A stretch of 13,684 nucleotides of DNA from DATGLE01 sp035294325 (GCA_035294325.1 DATGLE010000071.1:1-13684); one strand, 5' to 3'; counted from the first letter of the stretch, positions 6,327 through 13,277 are shown. The notes: generated by a model from the letters alone, not told the origin. Translations and numbers: made by a program.

Positions 6327-7340
6327 TCAGAAGCCCTGTTGCCCGATAAAATGTGCCAGATCGGCGACGCGGCATGAGTAGCCCCACTCGTTATCGTACC
6401 AGGCCACGGCTTTGACCATATTGCCACCCAGCACCATCGTCGAGAGGCCATCCACAATCGCGGAATGGGGATCACCACGGAAATCGCTGGAGACCAGCGG
6501 CTCATCGGTGTAGGTAAGGATGCCTTTGAGCGCGCCTGCGGCTGCGTCCTTGAACGCCTGGTTCACGGCCTCCTTAGTCGTCTCTTTGCGTGTCGTCACC
6601 ACAAAATCGATGATCGAGACGGTCACGGTAGGCACGCGCAGGGACATGCCATCAAAGCGGCCTTTCAGTTCAGGGATGACGAGAGCAAGCGCGCGCGCCG
6701 CACCCGTCGTGGTCGGAATGATGTTCGCGCCGGCGGTACGTGCGCGCCGTAGATCCTTGTGCACCTGGTCAAGAATGCGCTGGTCGTTGGTGTAGGAGTG
6801 GATCGTGTTCATCAGGCCGCGCTCGATGCCGAAGGTATCGTTCAGTACTTTGGCCGTAGGCGCCAGGCAGTTCGTTGTACAGGAGGCGTTGGAGATGATA
6901 TTGTGCTTGCCGGGATCGTACATATTTTCGTTGACGCCGAGCACAATCGTGATATCCTCGCCTTTGGCCGGAGCCGAGATAATCACTTTCTTCGCACCGC
7001 CGCGCAGGTGGGCAGACGCTTTCTCCGCATCGGTGAAAAGCCCTGTGGACTCGATGACGAGCTGCACACCCAGATCCCCCCAGGGAATCTGCGCCGGGTC
7101 GCGCTGCGCGATGATCTTGATGTGATGGCCGTTGACGATAAGCGCGTCCTCTGTCGCCTCGACAGTGCCAGGAAAACGCCCGTAGGTAGAGTCGTACTTC
7201 AGCAGGTGAGCGTTGGTCTTTGTATCGGTAATATCGTTGATCGCAACGACCTCGATATCCTCCGGGTGGCGCTCAAGCATTGCCTTCAAGGATTGCCGTC
7301 CGATGCGCCCGAAGCCGTTGATGCCTACACGAATGCTCAT
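6327..7340 (-). CDS. gap: Glyceraldehyde-3-phosphate dehydrogenase, type I (phosphorylating)
   Basis: It oxidises glyceraldehyde 3-phosphate to 1,3-bisphosphoglycerate with NAD. The 337-residue protein begins with the Rossmann motif INGFGRIGR (7-15). D36 in INDITD suggests NAD preference. The catalytic C154 lies in SNASCTTNCLAP, and H181 in HSYTNDQ is its base. The start at 7340 has a good Shine-Dalgarno (GAAGGAGAG) 7-8 nt upstream. It is the first gene of gap-pgk-tpiA, whose products act in consecutive or adjoining steps. The likely promoter is at 7480-7508. Confidence 0.97.
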   Translation of the reverse strand: MSIRVGINGFGRIGRQSLKAMLERHPEDIEVVAINDITDTKTNAHLLKYDSTYGRFPGTVEATEDALIVNGHHIKIIAQRDPAQIPWGDLGVQLVIESTGLFTDAEKASAHLRGGAKKVIISAPAKGEDITIVLGVNENMYDPGKHNIISNASCTTNCLAPTAKVLNDTFGIERGLMNTIHSYTNDQRILDQVHKDLRRARTAGANIIPTTTGAARALALVIPELKGRFDGMSLRVPTVTVSIIDFVVTTRKETTKEAVNQAFKDAAAGALKGILTYTDEPLVSSDFRGDPHSAIVDGLSTMVLGGNMVKAVAWYDNEWGYSCRVADLAHFIGQQGF

Positions 7341-7450
7341 ATGTGTTTCTCTCCTTCTATACTATGTATCCCGATGCTTCCGAGTGGGTCTGGTTTCCGC
7401 CCTCATTGCCTGCTCTCACGCGATTTTGCCAGGTGCAGAACTGATGCCAG

Positions 7451-7481
7451 ATGAGCAAGGCACCAGAAGCATCTTGCTCAT
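7451..7481. promoter_or_regulatory. Palindrome over the gap promoter start: candidate operator
   Basis: Perfect 9-bp arms ATGAGCAAG (7451-7459) and CTTGCTCAT (7473-7481) flank a 13-bp centre. The right arm overlaps the -10 and the predicted start site. A repressor binding here would block the operon. Because the predicted start is near the edge of the right arm, a DNA operator is more likely than an RNA hairpin. The cognate regulator is unknown. Confidence 0.4.
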
Positions 7482-7508
7482 TGTATCTCTGATTACGGGC
7501 CAGCACAA
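7480..7508 (-). promoter_or_regulatory. Probable sigma-A promoter of the gap-pgk-tpiA operon
   Basis: On the minus strand TTGTGC (7508-7503) and TACAAT (7485-7480) are separated by exactly 17 nt. Transcription would start near 7473, giving a leader of about 130 nt before gap. No other comparable pair was found in the 350-bp gap. Confidence 0.5.
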
Positions 7509-7537
7509 GAGATAAGATGGAGGCAAGCGCATACGAA

Positions 7538-7599
7538 ATGTAGAGGCGAGGCTTGCCCTCGCCTTGCCCCGCATGTAGAGGCGAGGCTTGCCCTCGCCT
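7538..7599. repeat. Two copies of a GC-rich hairpin repeat
   Basis: A 27-bp unit starting ATGTAGAGGCGAGG occurs at 7538-7564 and again at 7573-7599 with no differences. Each copy contains the inverted repeat AGGCGAGG-CTTGC-CCTCGCCT and would fold as an 8-bp stem with a 5-nt loop. It resembles a dispersed REP-like intergenic element. Confidence 0.75.
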
Positions 7600-7695
7600 A
7601 TTCTGGCCCTCGCCTATTCTGGCCCTCGTCTATTCTGGCCCTCGCCTATTCTGGCCCTTGCCTATTCTGGCCCTTGCCTATTCTGGCCCTCGTCT
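7600..7695. repeat. Six tandem 16-bp units
   Basis: Units of ATTCTGGCCCTCGCCT begin at 7600, 7616, 7632, 7648, 7664 and 7680. They vary only at two positions (CTCG/CTTG and CGCC/CGTC). The array shares CCCTCGCCT with the preceding hairpin repeat, as if it grew from it by slippage. The last unit supplies part of the aminotransferase stop codon (7694-7696). Confidence 0.85.
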
Positions 7696-9145
7696 ATGGC
7701 TCGACGGGAATTACGCCTATCGAGAAACGTATATAGTCATCGGTGTAGCCGAAGCCGGATCCGGGCACGCCGGCGATCCCCGTCTTCTCGAAGAGCGAGA
7801 ATGCATCCTCCTCCGGGCGTAATCTGCTCCAGTTATAGACCGTTGCGTCGTCATCGATGTAGATCTGTGCGAACAGATCGAGTTCGGCGTTGATGCGTTG
7901 CAACTGGGCAACCAACCTCTGGCGCCGCAAACGATAGAAGGAGCGCAATTTCTCCATAAGCCAGGGCCGTTCCTTGAGCAGTCGGTAGTAAGCCATAAAA
8001 CGCAACTGCCATTCGCCAGGAAGTGAGGCCATACTGTTCGTCCAGCTTGCCGCCGTAGCCAGGGCAATAGCAGGATCACCATATGTTACCCAGCCGAAGC
8101 GCTCGCCCGTGAGCGAACAGGTTTTCGAGAAACTGCTAATGAAGATAGTATGCTGGAAGACATCGGGTACAGCGAAGGTAGCCATGCGGGCCTGGTCTTC
8201 TTCCGGCTTTCCGGTCCCGATATAGGCAAGGTCGGCGAGAATGAGAATATCGCGCCCCTGATTACGATAACGCCGTAAAACAGTGTGAATGGCATTTAAT
8301 TCATCAGGAGTATAGCTGAAGGTGGTGGGATTATTAGTAATGGTCAGGTAAATGAGACGGATATCTGGATGTGCTTGTAGCAACTGATCCAGTTGCTCCG
8401 CCGTTAATTTAAAGCGATACTCTGGCGCAGTGCGGAAGCGATGGAGATTGTAGCCACATGAAAGGGCCTGCCACTCGGGAACATGGAAGCCAGGTTCTGG
8501 GAAGAGAATACCGGCGCCTGAGGTACCCTGGTCACGGTACATATGCGCCAGACCTCGCAACACTTTGTCGATGCTATCCATTGCTCCCAGGCCCAGGTAA
8601 AGCTGCCCGACGTTGACGGAAAAGCCCCACTGCTGCATTTCCTGGCACAGCCATTCGCGCAGGACCGGGTTGCCAACGCCATAGATGTCGTAGATACGCG
8701 GATCGAAATTACGAGCCAGCAGCAGGCGTTCACATTCCATCATCTGGCTGCGCAGCCAGAGATATGTCTCGCCCGACGCGGTGTAACCATGAACCTGCTC
8801 GCCCGGCAGCGCGATGCCCAGTTCGTCGGCGAGGAGGCGATAATCGCCCGGCCCCCCTGCTTCGCCCTCGCATTCCGTTATCAACCGGAGGTTCACGTCA
8901 CCGATGGTGCGATTCACAATCTCCGATTGAATCACTGCTTCTGCCATATTGCGCTTGCGGCACTCGCGCTCAAGCTCATCCACTATGCGGGCCATGACGC
9001 GAATAGGCCCGGCACCTTCTTGAATGTGGGGACGATAGAGGCGCAGCAACTCGCTGCGGAGTTGCCGGAGAACAGTCCGTTGTTCCTGTAGAGACATAGC
9101 GGAAGTGGTGGGAGGATCCACAGAGAGATTCTGCGTAGTCACCAT
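7694..9145 (-). CDS. PLP-dependent aminotransferase, class I/II (fold type I)
   Basis: It probably transfers an amino group between an amino acid and a 2-oxo acid; the substrate cannot be read from sequence. The start at ATG 9145 has AAGGAG 4 nt upstream and gives 483 residues. An upstream non-SD extension to 9178 is rejected. The PLP-binding set is complete: NNPT (271-274), D305 and Y308 in ADLAYIG, the Schiff-base lysine K341 in SSFSKTCSLTGERFGW, and the carboxylate-binding R473 in YIRFSIG. About 100 residues precede the usual fold, longer than a typical ~390-residue aspartate or aromatic aminotransferase. Its stop lies at the junction with a 16-bp tandem repeat. A promoter and leader hairpin precede it. 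Confidence 0.85.
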   Translation of the reverse strand: MVTTQNLSVDPPTTSAMSLQEQRTVLRQLRSELLRLYRPHIQEGAGPIRVMARIVDELERECRKRNMAEAVIQSEIVNRTIGDVNLRLITECEGEAGGPGDYRLLADELGIALPGEQVHGYTASGETYLWLRSQMMECERLLLARNFDPRIYDIYGVGNPVLREWLCQEMQQWGFSVNVGQLYLGLGAMDSIDKVLRGLAHMYRDQGTSGAGILFPEPGFHVPEWQALSCGYNLHRFRTAPEYRFKLTAEQLDQLLQAHPDIRLIYLTITNNPTTFSYTPDELNAIHTVLRRYRNQGRDILILADLAYIGTGKPEEDQARMATFAVPDVFQHTIFISSFSKTCSLTGERFGWVTYGDPAIALATAASWTNSMASLPGEWQLRFMAYYRLLKERPWLMEKLRSFYRLRRQRLVAQLQRINAELDLFAQIYIDDDATVYNWSRLRPEEDAFSLFEKTGIAGVPGSGFGYTDDYIRFSIGVIPVEP

Positions 9146-9191
9146 TACACTCCTTACATATGCGCGACTCTGGCGCATCTTCTCTAATAAA

Positions 9192-9211
9192 GCCAGTCCC
9201 CGTTGACTGGC
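9192..9211 (-). terminator. Leader hairpin with T-tract in front of the aminotransferase gene
   Basis: Minus-strand GCCAGTC-AACGGG-GACTGGC followed by TTTATTA looks like a small intrinsic terminator or attenuator. It falls only a few nucleotides after the predicted start (about 9216) of the promoter at 9223-9251. It could equally end readthrough from the upstream acetyltransferase gene. Confidence 0.4.
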
Positions 9212-9222
9212 CTGCCTTTATG

Positions 9223-9251
9223 AGTGTAGCACAGATGCAAAATTACGACAA
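9223..9251 (-). promoter_or_regulatory. Probable promoter of the aminotransferase gene
   Basis: TTGTCG (9251-9246) and TACACT (9228-9223) are 17 nt apart on the minus strand, and TGC just before the -10 gives an extended element. The leader to the ATG would be about 70 nt. Confidence 0.5.
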
Positions 9252-9428
9252 GCGATACGCTCCAATATGCAGAGCCATCGAAAAGCCGCTCCAGCGACTT
9301 TTGCGAAGCTCTGGCATGGCGAGCAGAGTTTTTGATTTCAGAGCGGCTTCACTATCCCGATACAGTACAGGTTGGTATCCCCGTTTTGCAACCGCAGGAC
9401 AACCTGTCCCCTGGAAGCGAAGCCGGGG

Positions 9429-9444
9429 TGTTTCACATGAAACA
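9429..9444. promoter_or_regulatory. parS: parS-like ParB binding site 1
   Basis: TGTTTCACATGAAACA differs at one central position from the parS consensus TGTTTCACGTGAAACA. It lies between genes. ParB nucleates on such sites to organise and segregate the origin region. Confidence 0.85.
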
Positions 9445-9468
9445 TTGCGCGCAGGCATCTGGTCACGA

Positions 9469-10419
9469 TCATTGCTCCAGAAGCAGACGGTACGCGGCTT
9501 CCTCCTTCATCACAGTAAATCCGAGGGAGCGATACAGGGCCAGCGTGTCAGGTGCGTCCCCCCACGATTCGAGTTCGAGCGTCGCAGGGTTCTGCGGAAG
9601 CAGCCAGTGAATGGCGGTGAGCAGCAGTGGAAGGTAGAGATCGGCATCTCGATATGCCGGGACAATGCCGGGAGCGTCAATGAGAGCGGTTGGAGCGCCG
9701 CGCGCCGCAGTGAGCTGCTCGCTAAGTTCAGCTCGGCAGGTGCCGATGATCTTTCCATCGGGAGCAAAAAGCAGGAAAATGCCAGCCTGATTGAGTTGAG
9801 GCAGCCACCCGGCAACCGCTTCCTGCGTCAACTGAATATGGCCCCAGAGTCCCTCGTAGCTGCGATTCATGGCTTCGGTGTAGAGGTCAACACGCTGGAG
9901 CTGGTCGTAGCTGCGCGTAGTAAAGCCTGGAGGTAGAGCCGGTGTGGGAAAGGGCTGCGCAGCCGAAATGTTGAGGCGAGTATAGGTCGAGACCGGTTCA
10001 AAGCCACATGAACGCACGAAAAGATCAGCCCCTTCGTTCTGGACGTTTACATAGGTACCGATGGCCCGTGCACCGAGATCATGAGCGCGTTCTAACAGGC
10101 GGGCGAAGATCTGGCGGCCGATGCCCTGGCGTCTCCATGCAGGGTGAACAGCAATATAGATGTGGGCATTGTCATCGCCGGGTATCTTCTGGATGATGCC
10201 ATAAGCGACAGGAGAACCATCATCCTGGAGTGTGGCGATCCAGTTATTGAGGGCCGGATCTTGCCCGGACCAGGTGAGTTGCTCTCTCAGAGTTGCTTCG
10301 GTCACGTCTTCGCCGGTATGATCGGCCTGCTCGACGGCATTGAGCAGCGTAACAAGGGCGGCCAGGTCGCGTTGAAGATCAAGGGGGCGATAGATGAGAG
10401 AGCTGGCGGAGCTATCCAT
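9469..10419 (-). CDS. GNAT-family N-acetyltransferase with two GNAT domains
   Basis: It likely acetylates an amine using acetyl-CoA; the substrate is unknown. The 316-residue protein repeats the fold twice, the architecture of mycothiol synthase-like proteins. The N-terminal domain (about 8-150) has the CoA loop VHPAWRRQGIGR (91-102) and ends NEGADLFVRSCGFEP. The C-terminal domain (about 165-316) ends ALYRSLGFTVMKEE, but its CoA loop region (YRDADLYLPLL, 256-266) lacks the Q/RxxGxG motif and is probably degenerate. I start at ATG 10419, with AAAGG about 12 nt upstream. An in-frame TTG at 10479 without a site is less likely. It is divergent from the YCII-like gene and leads toward the aminotransferase gene after 323 nt. 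Confidence 0.8.
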   Translation of the reverse strand: MDSSASSLIYRPLDLQRDLAALVTLLNAVEQADHTGEDVTEATLREQLTWSGQDPALNNWIATLQDDGSPVAYGIIQKIPGDDNAHIYIAVHPAWRRQGIGRQIFARLLERAHDLGARAIGTYVNVQNEGADLFVRSCGFEPVSTYTRLNISAAQPFPTPALPPGFTTRSYDQLQRVDLYTEAMNRSYEGLWGHIQLTQEAVAGWLPQLNQAGIFLLFAPDGKIIGTCRAELSEQLTAARGAPTALIDAPGIVPAYRDADLYLPLLLTAIHWLLPQNPATLELESWGDAPDTLALYRSLGFTVMKEEAAYRLLLEQ

Positions 10420-10508
10420 TACAGGCAGCAACCTTTCTGATAACGTGATGCTGATATCCAGATAATATACGCTCAACAATAACGATAGCTCACCGGCTCT
10501 GCACTTGT

Positions 10509-10537
10509 TTTACACAAGCTCGCCATTATGGTATAAA
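10509..10537 (+). promoter_or_regulatory. Strong sigma-A promoter of the YCII-like gene
   Basis: TTTACA (10509-10514) and TATAAA (10532-10537) have a 17-nt spacer, with the extended TGG before the -10. A small inverted repeat CTTGT-N5-ACAAG (10504-10518) overlaps the -35. The start would be near 10544, giving a leader of about 30 nt. Confidence 0.65.
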
Positions 10538-10575
10538 TGTGCCTGACTGTATTGAAACTTTGAGGAGGATAAACG

Positions 10576-10911
10576 ATGACCACTATTACCGATGAATATA
10601 TGCGAGAGATGATATCCAAAACCAGGAATTACTGCATCGTCATTTTGAAGGCCGGACCAAATATGCACATGGAGGGAGTCGAAAAAATAATCTGGGAGCA
10701 TGGACGCAGAAATTTCGCTCTGCGCGCCGAGGGCGTGATGCCCATTGTATGCCCGGTCACTGATGGCAGTGATGTCTCAGGTATAGGCATTTTTAACGCG
10801 TCCGTCGAGGAGACAAAAAAGATCATGGACGAAGATCCAGGAGTTAAAGTGGGCGTCTTTGTCTATGAGCTTCATCCCTGCCGGGGTTTTCCAGGAAGCA
10901 GCTTACCGTAG
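10576..10911 (+). CDS. Small YCII-like (dimeric alpha/beta barrel) protein
   Basis: The 111-residue protein is soluble and has no signal peptide. Its layout fits the YCII/YciI-like ferredoxin fold: MTTITDEYMREMISKTRNYC, a hydrophobic first strand (CIVILKAGP), a central strand PIVCPVTDGSDVSGIGIFNA, a helix with VEETKKIMDEDPGVKVG, and a last strand ending VYELHPCRGFPG. The DP-x-V-x-x-G block (about 87-92) is the part closest to YCII proteins. No enzymatic activity is established for most of the family. The start is firm, with GAGGAGGA (10562-10569) 6 nt before the ATG and a strong promoter. It is transcribed toward a NUDIX gene and ends just before a parS palindrome. Confidence 0.7.
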   Translation: MTTITDEYMREMISKTRNYCIVILKAGPNMHMEGVEKIIWEHGRRNFALRAEGVMPIVCPVTDGSDVSGIGIFNASVEETKKIMDEDPGVKVGVFVYELHPCRGFPGSSLP

Positions 10912-10923
10912 TGATAGCTCCCT

Positions 10924-10953
10924 CCTGCAATGTTTCACGTGAAACATTGCAGG
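10924..10953. promoter_or_regulatory. parS: Consensus parS site within a 30-bp perfect palindrome
   Basis: The exact consensus TGTTTCACGTGAAACA occupies 10931-10946. Symmetry extends 7 bp further on both sides (CCTGCAA / TTGCAGG), giving 30 bp of perfect palindrome. It sits between the converging stops of the YCII-like (10911) and NUDIX (10966) genes. No T-tract follows, so a role as terminator is doubtful. Confidence 0.93.
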
Positions 10954-10965
10954 CAACTTCTCGAA

Positions 10966-11526
10966 TCAAAGTAACTTGAGCTTATCGAGGCTCATATAGG
11001 CGCCCGCCACATCCGTCAGATTACCGCTTCTCACATGCTGCCGGAAGTCAGACAGCAGCATCTCGACCACCTCGATAAACTCATATTCGTCGAGCGCTGG
11101 CTCCTGGACCTTTACGCAGTTGCGAGCAACGAAACTATATTTTCGCATTGTCGAGTATGCACACTGCCAGGTCGTTCCCACCGGTTCAATCTCGCCGCGA
11201 TAGCCGGTCTCCTCCAGCAGTTCGCGCGCGGCGGCCTGTGCCGGTTCCTCTCCGGGATCAATGGCACCGCCGGGCAACTCCAGCAGGACCGCTTCCGGTC
11301 CCGGGCGGAACTGTTGTACCAGGAGCACAGTGTTGCGCGGCGTTAATGCCAGAATGTTGACTGTGTTTGGTTCTTGCTTGATCTCGAAATCGGCCTCTAT
11401 TCCGTCGGGGAGGATAAAGCTTGTGCGCAGAATGCGGCGGAAACCGGCGAAAACCTGGCTCTCGCCAAGCTTCTGCCATGTCAGTGTCGTCAAGAGCGTA
11501 ACCTCATTTTTGCTCCAGTATATCAT
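10966..11526 (-). CDS. NUDIX hydrolase, ADP-ribose pyrophosphatase type
   Basis: It likely cleaves a nucleoside diphosphate linked to another group, such as ADP-ribose. With the ATG at 11526 the protein has 186 residues. The NUDIX box is complete: G87-x5-E93-x7-RELLEETGY (101-109), giving the metal-binding glutamates. The preceding strand QQFRPGPEAVLLELPGG is typical of the ADP-ribose pyrophosphatase group. The start is uncertain. ATG 11526 has no Shine-Dalgarno and overlaps an extended -10 (TGATATACT, 11517-11525). TTG at 11493 has GAGG 8 nt upstream and would begin the protein just before TLTWQKLGES, where family members normally start (175 residues). I favour the TTG on these grounds but give the longer frame. 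Confidence 0.88.
   Translation of the reverse strand: MIYWSKNEVTLLTTLTWQKLGESQVFAGFRRILRTSFILPDGIEADFEIKQEPNTVNILALTPRNTVLLVQQFRPGPEAVLLELPGGAIDPGEEPAQAAARELLEETGYRGEIEPVGTTWQCAYSTMRKYSFVARNCVKVQEPALDEYEFIEVVEMLLSDFRQHVRSGNLTDVAGAYMSLDKLKLL
11517..11525 (-). promoter_or_regulatory. Extended -10 promoter of the NUDIX gene
   Basis: Minus-strand TGATATACT combines TGn and TATACT. No clear -35 is present. Transcription would start near 11510, inside the longer version of the NUDIX frame. Confidence 0.4.
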
Positions 11527-11605
11527 AAAGGGTGTGGCTCGAATGCTCCGCCGCGCGCTCTGAGCAAGTTGTCATTCTGAGCGCAACGTGGAAGTCACAC
11601 ACCAG

Positions 11606-11621
11606 TGTTTCACATGAAACA
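11606..11621. promoter_or_regulatory. parS: parS-like ParB binding site 3
   Basis: TGTTTCACATGAAACA, one central mismatch to consensus and identical to the site at 9429. It lies in the gap between the hutH stop and the NUDIX gene. Confidence 0.85.
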
Positions 11622-11635
11622 TTGTAGTGGCGAGA

Positions 11636-11651
11636 TGTTTCACATGAAACA
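11636..11651. promoter_or_regulatory. parS: parS-like ParB binding site 4
   Basis: A second TGTTTCACATGAAACA exactly 30 bp after the previous one, in the same orientation. It ends 4 bp before the hutH stop codon. Confidence 0.85.
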
Positions 11652-11655
11652 CTCT

Positions 11656-13197
11656 CTACTCAATGGTTGCGAACTCGCCATCCTTCACAGCCTGCGCGAT
11701 GCGTGCGATATCCGGCGCCAGCGAGCGATCATATTCGAGTTTGGGAACGTGCATACGCACGCGCTCATAAGCATGCTGGACCCCGATGCCCGGCTTCAAT
11801 GGCTTGCGAAACTCCAGCATCTGCGCCGCGCAGAGCAACTCAATCGCGACGACCTGCCGCGCCTGCTCCAGAATTTGCAACGCTTTGTTAGCGCTGGTGA
11901 CACCCATGCTCACGAAATCTTCCATGCCTGCCGAGGTTGGTATCGAGTCGATGCTGGCGGGATGGGCGAGGATTTTGATTTCGTTGACGAGCGACGCAGC
12001 AACATACTGCGCGATCATAAAGCCGGAGTTCAGGCCCGGGTTGGGTGTGAGGAAGAGCGGGGCGCCGTTTTCGTCCCAATCGTGCGGCCCCATCAGGTTA
12101 TAGATACGCCGCTCAGAGAAACCTGCCAGTTGCGCAATCGCAATTGCCAGCACGTCGAGCGCCAGAGCCAGCGGCTGACCGTGGAAGTTGCCCCCGCTCA
12201 GCACGTCGCCCTCGTCGGGAAAAACGAGCGGATTGTCGGTCACAGCATCCAGTTCGCGCTCGAAAATGTGCGCGCAGTATTCCAGCGCGTCGCGCACGGC
12301 GCCAAAGACCTGCGGAGCGCAGCGCATCGTATACGGATCCTGCACACGGGCGCAGTTCGCGTGGCTCTTATTGATCTCGCTATTGCGTACAAGCTTGCGC
12401 AGGTGTGCCGCGCTGCTCTGCTGGCCGTGCTGTCCGCGCCGCCGGTGAATACGCGCATCCAGCGGTATGTGGCTCCCCATCAGGCCCTCGATGCTCATCG
12501 CACAGGCGACTTCCGCGCTCTGCACAAGCACCTGCGCATCGGCGCATGCCAGCACGGCAATCGCTTCCATCAGATGCGTGCCGTTGATAAGGGCCAGCCC
12601 TTCCTTTGCCTGCAAGTGCAAAGGCGCAAGTTCGGCCCGCGCCAGCGCTTCCGCTCCGCTGTAGCGACAGCCTTTATAGACGGCCTCACCTTCGCCAACC
12701 AGGACCAGGCCCAGGTGCGCCAGGGGAGCCAGGTCGCCGCTAGCTCCGACTGATCCTCTGGAGGGAATGACGGGATGAACGCCGGCGTTGAGCATATCAA
12801 CGAGCAGGCGCACGACCTCTACGCGCACGCCGGAATTACCGCGCGCGAGGCTGGCGGCCAGCAAGACCATCATGGCGCGCGCGACCTCTTCGCTCAACGG
12901 TTCACCCACGCCTGCCGCATGGCTGCGTAACAGATTATGCTGGAGGTCCTCAAGCTGCTCCTGTGGAATGCGCACGCTGCTGAGATGCCCGAAGCCCGTG
13001 GTGACGCCATAGATCTTCTTGCCCTCGGCGGCCAGCGTATCGATGACCGCGCGGGCTGCCTGGATGCGTTGGATAGAGACATCTCCTAACGCTACCGGCG
13101 CATGATGACGAGCGATGGCGATGACCTCCATGCTGGTGAGCGCCTGGCCGTCGATGGTTATCAGAGAAGGTTGTGGTGTGTTGGCTGTCTTCGCCAT
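11656..13197 (-). CDS. hutH: Histidine ammonia-lyase
   Basis: It removes ammonia from L-histidine to give urocanate, the first step of histidine degradation. From ATG 13197 (AAAGGGA about 8 nt upstream) it has 513 residues, the normal size. The A152-S153-G154 triad in GSVGASGDLAPLAH forms the MIO cofactor autocatalytically. Y63 in IYGVTTGFG is the catalytic tyrosine. RSHAAGVG (91-98) places a histidine where histidine lyases have it, rather than the phenylalanine or tyrosine lyase pattern. QDPYTMRCAPQVFG and the NPLVF motif complete the active site. The frame is open upstream to 13611, but that part overlaps a membrane protein gene in another frame. No other hut gene is in the window. The stop lies 4 bp from a parS site. 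Confidence 0.95.
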   Translation of the reverse strand: MAKTANTPQPSLITIDGQALTSMEVIAIARHHAPVALGDVSIQRIQAARAVIDTLAAEGKKIYGVTTGFGHLSSVRIPQEQLEDLQHNLLRSHAAGVGEPLSEEVARAMMVLLAASLARGNSGVRVEVVRLLVDMLNAGVHPVIPSRGSVGASGDLAPLAHLGLVLVGEGEAVYKGCRYSGAEALARAELAPLHLQAKEGLALINGTHLMEAIAVLACADAQVLVQSAEVACAMSIEGLMGSHIPLDARIHRRRGQHGQQSSAAHLRKLVRNSEINKSHANCARVQDPYTMRCAPQVFGAVRDALEYCAHIFERELDAVTDNPLVFPDEGDVLSGGNFHGQPLALALDVLAIAIAQLAGFSERRIYNLMGPHDWDENGAPLFLTPNPGLNSGFMIAQYVAASLVNEIKILAHPASIDSIPTSAGMEDFVSMGVTSANKALQILEQARQVVAIELLCAAQMLEFRKPLKPGIGVQHAYERVRMHVPKLEYDRSLAPDIARIAQAVKDGEFATIE

Positions 13198-13231
13198 AGA
13201 AGTTGTCCCTTTCTCAGCTTCATTGCTTTGT

Positions 13232-13240
13232 ATTCTAGCA
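13232..13240 (-). promoter_or_regulatory. Possible extended -10 promoter of hutH
   Basis: Minus-strand TGCTAGAAT is an extended -10 about 35 nt before the hutH ATG, in the 80-nt gap after the upstream gene. The -35 region is weak. Confidence 0.35.
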
Positions 13241-13277
13241 TAGCAGCAAGCAGGCAAATTGTGAAGGGGCGATTGCG

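Larger units (their letters stand above)
9146..9468. other. Intergenic region between aminotransferase and acetyltransferase genes
   Basis: No gene is seen here. It holds the aminotransferase promoter and leader hairpin and one parS site (9429-9444). It also holds a 9-bp inverted repeat with arms AAGCCGCTC (9283-9291) and GAGCGGCTT (9341-9349). On the minus strand that repeat is followed by TTTTCG and could help end the acetyltransferase transcript. Confidence 0.5.

Noticed and set aside
7600..7695. CRISPR-like repeat array
   Set aside because: The 16-bp units are contiguous with no spacers.
9192..9468. T-box or other riboswitch before the aminotransferase gene
   Set aside because: No T-box core or recognisable riboswitch motif; the predicted promoter leaves only a ~70-nt leader.
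9160..9936. 258-codon plus-strand frame
   Set aside because: It runs through the aminotransferase promoter, a parS site and the antisense of the acetyltransferase gene; no start signal.
11569..11592. Fragment TTGTCATTCTGAGCGCAACG resembling a dispersed intergenic repeat seen in some bacteria
   Set aside because: A single short copy in this window; cannot be supported as a repeat without the rest of the genome.
11605..12753. 382-codon plus-strand frame opposite hutH
   Set aside because: Its start translates two parS sites (repeated MFHMKH) and the rest is antisense to hutH.
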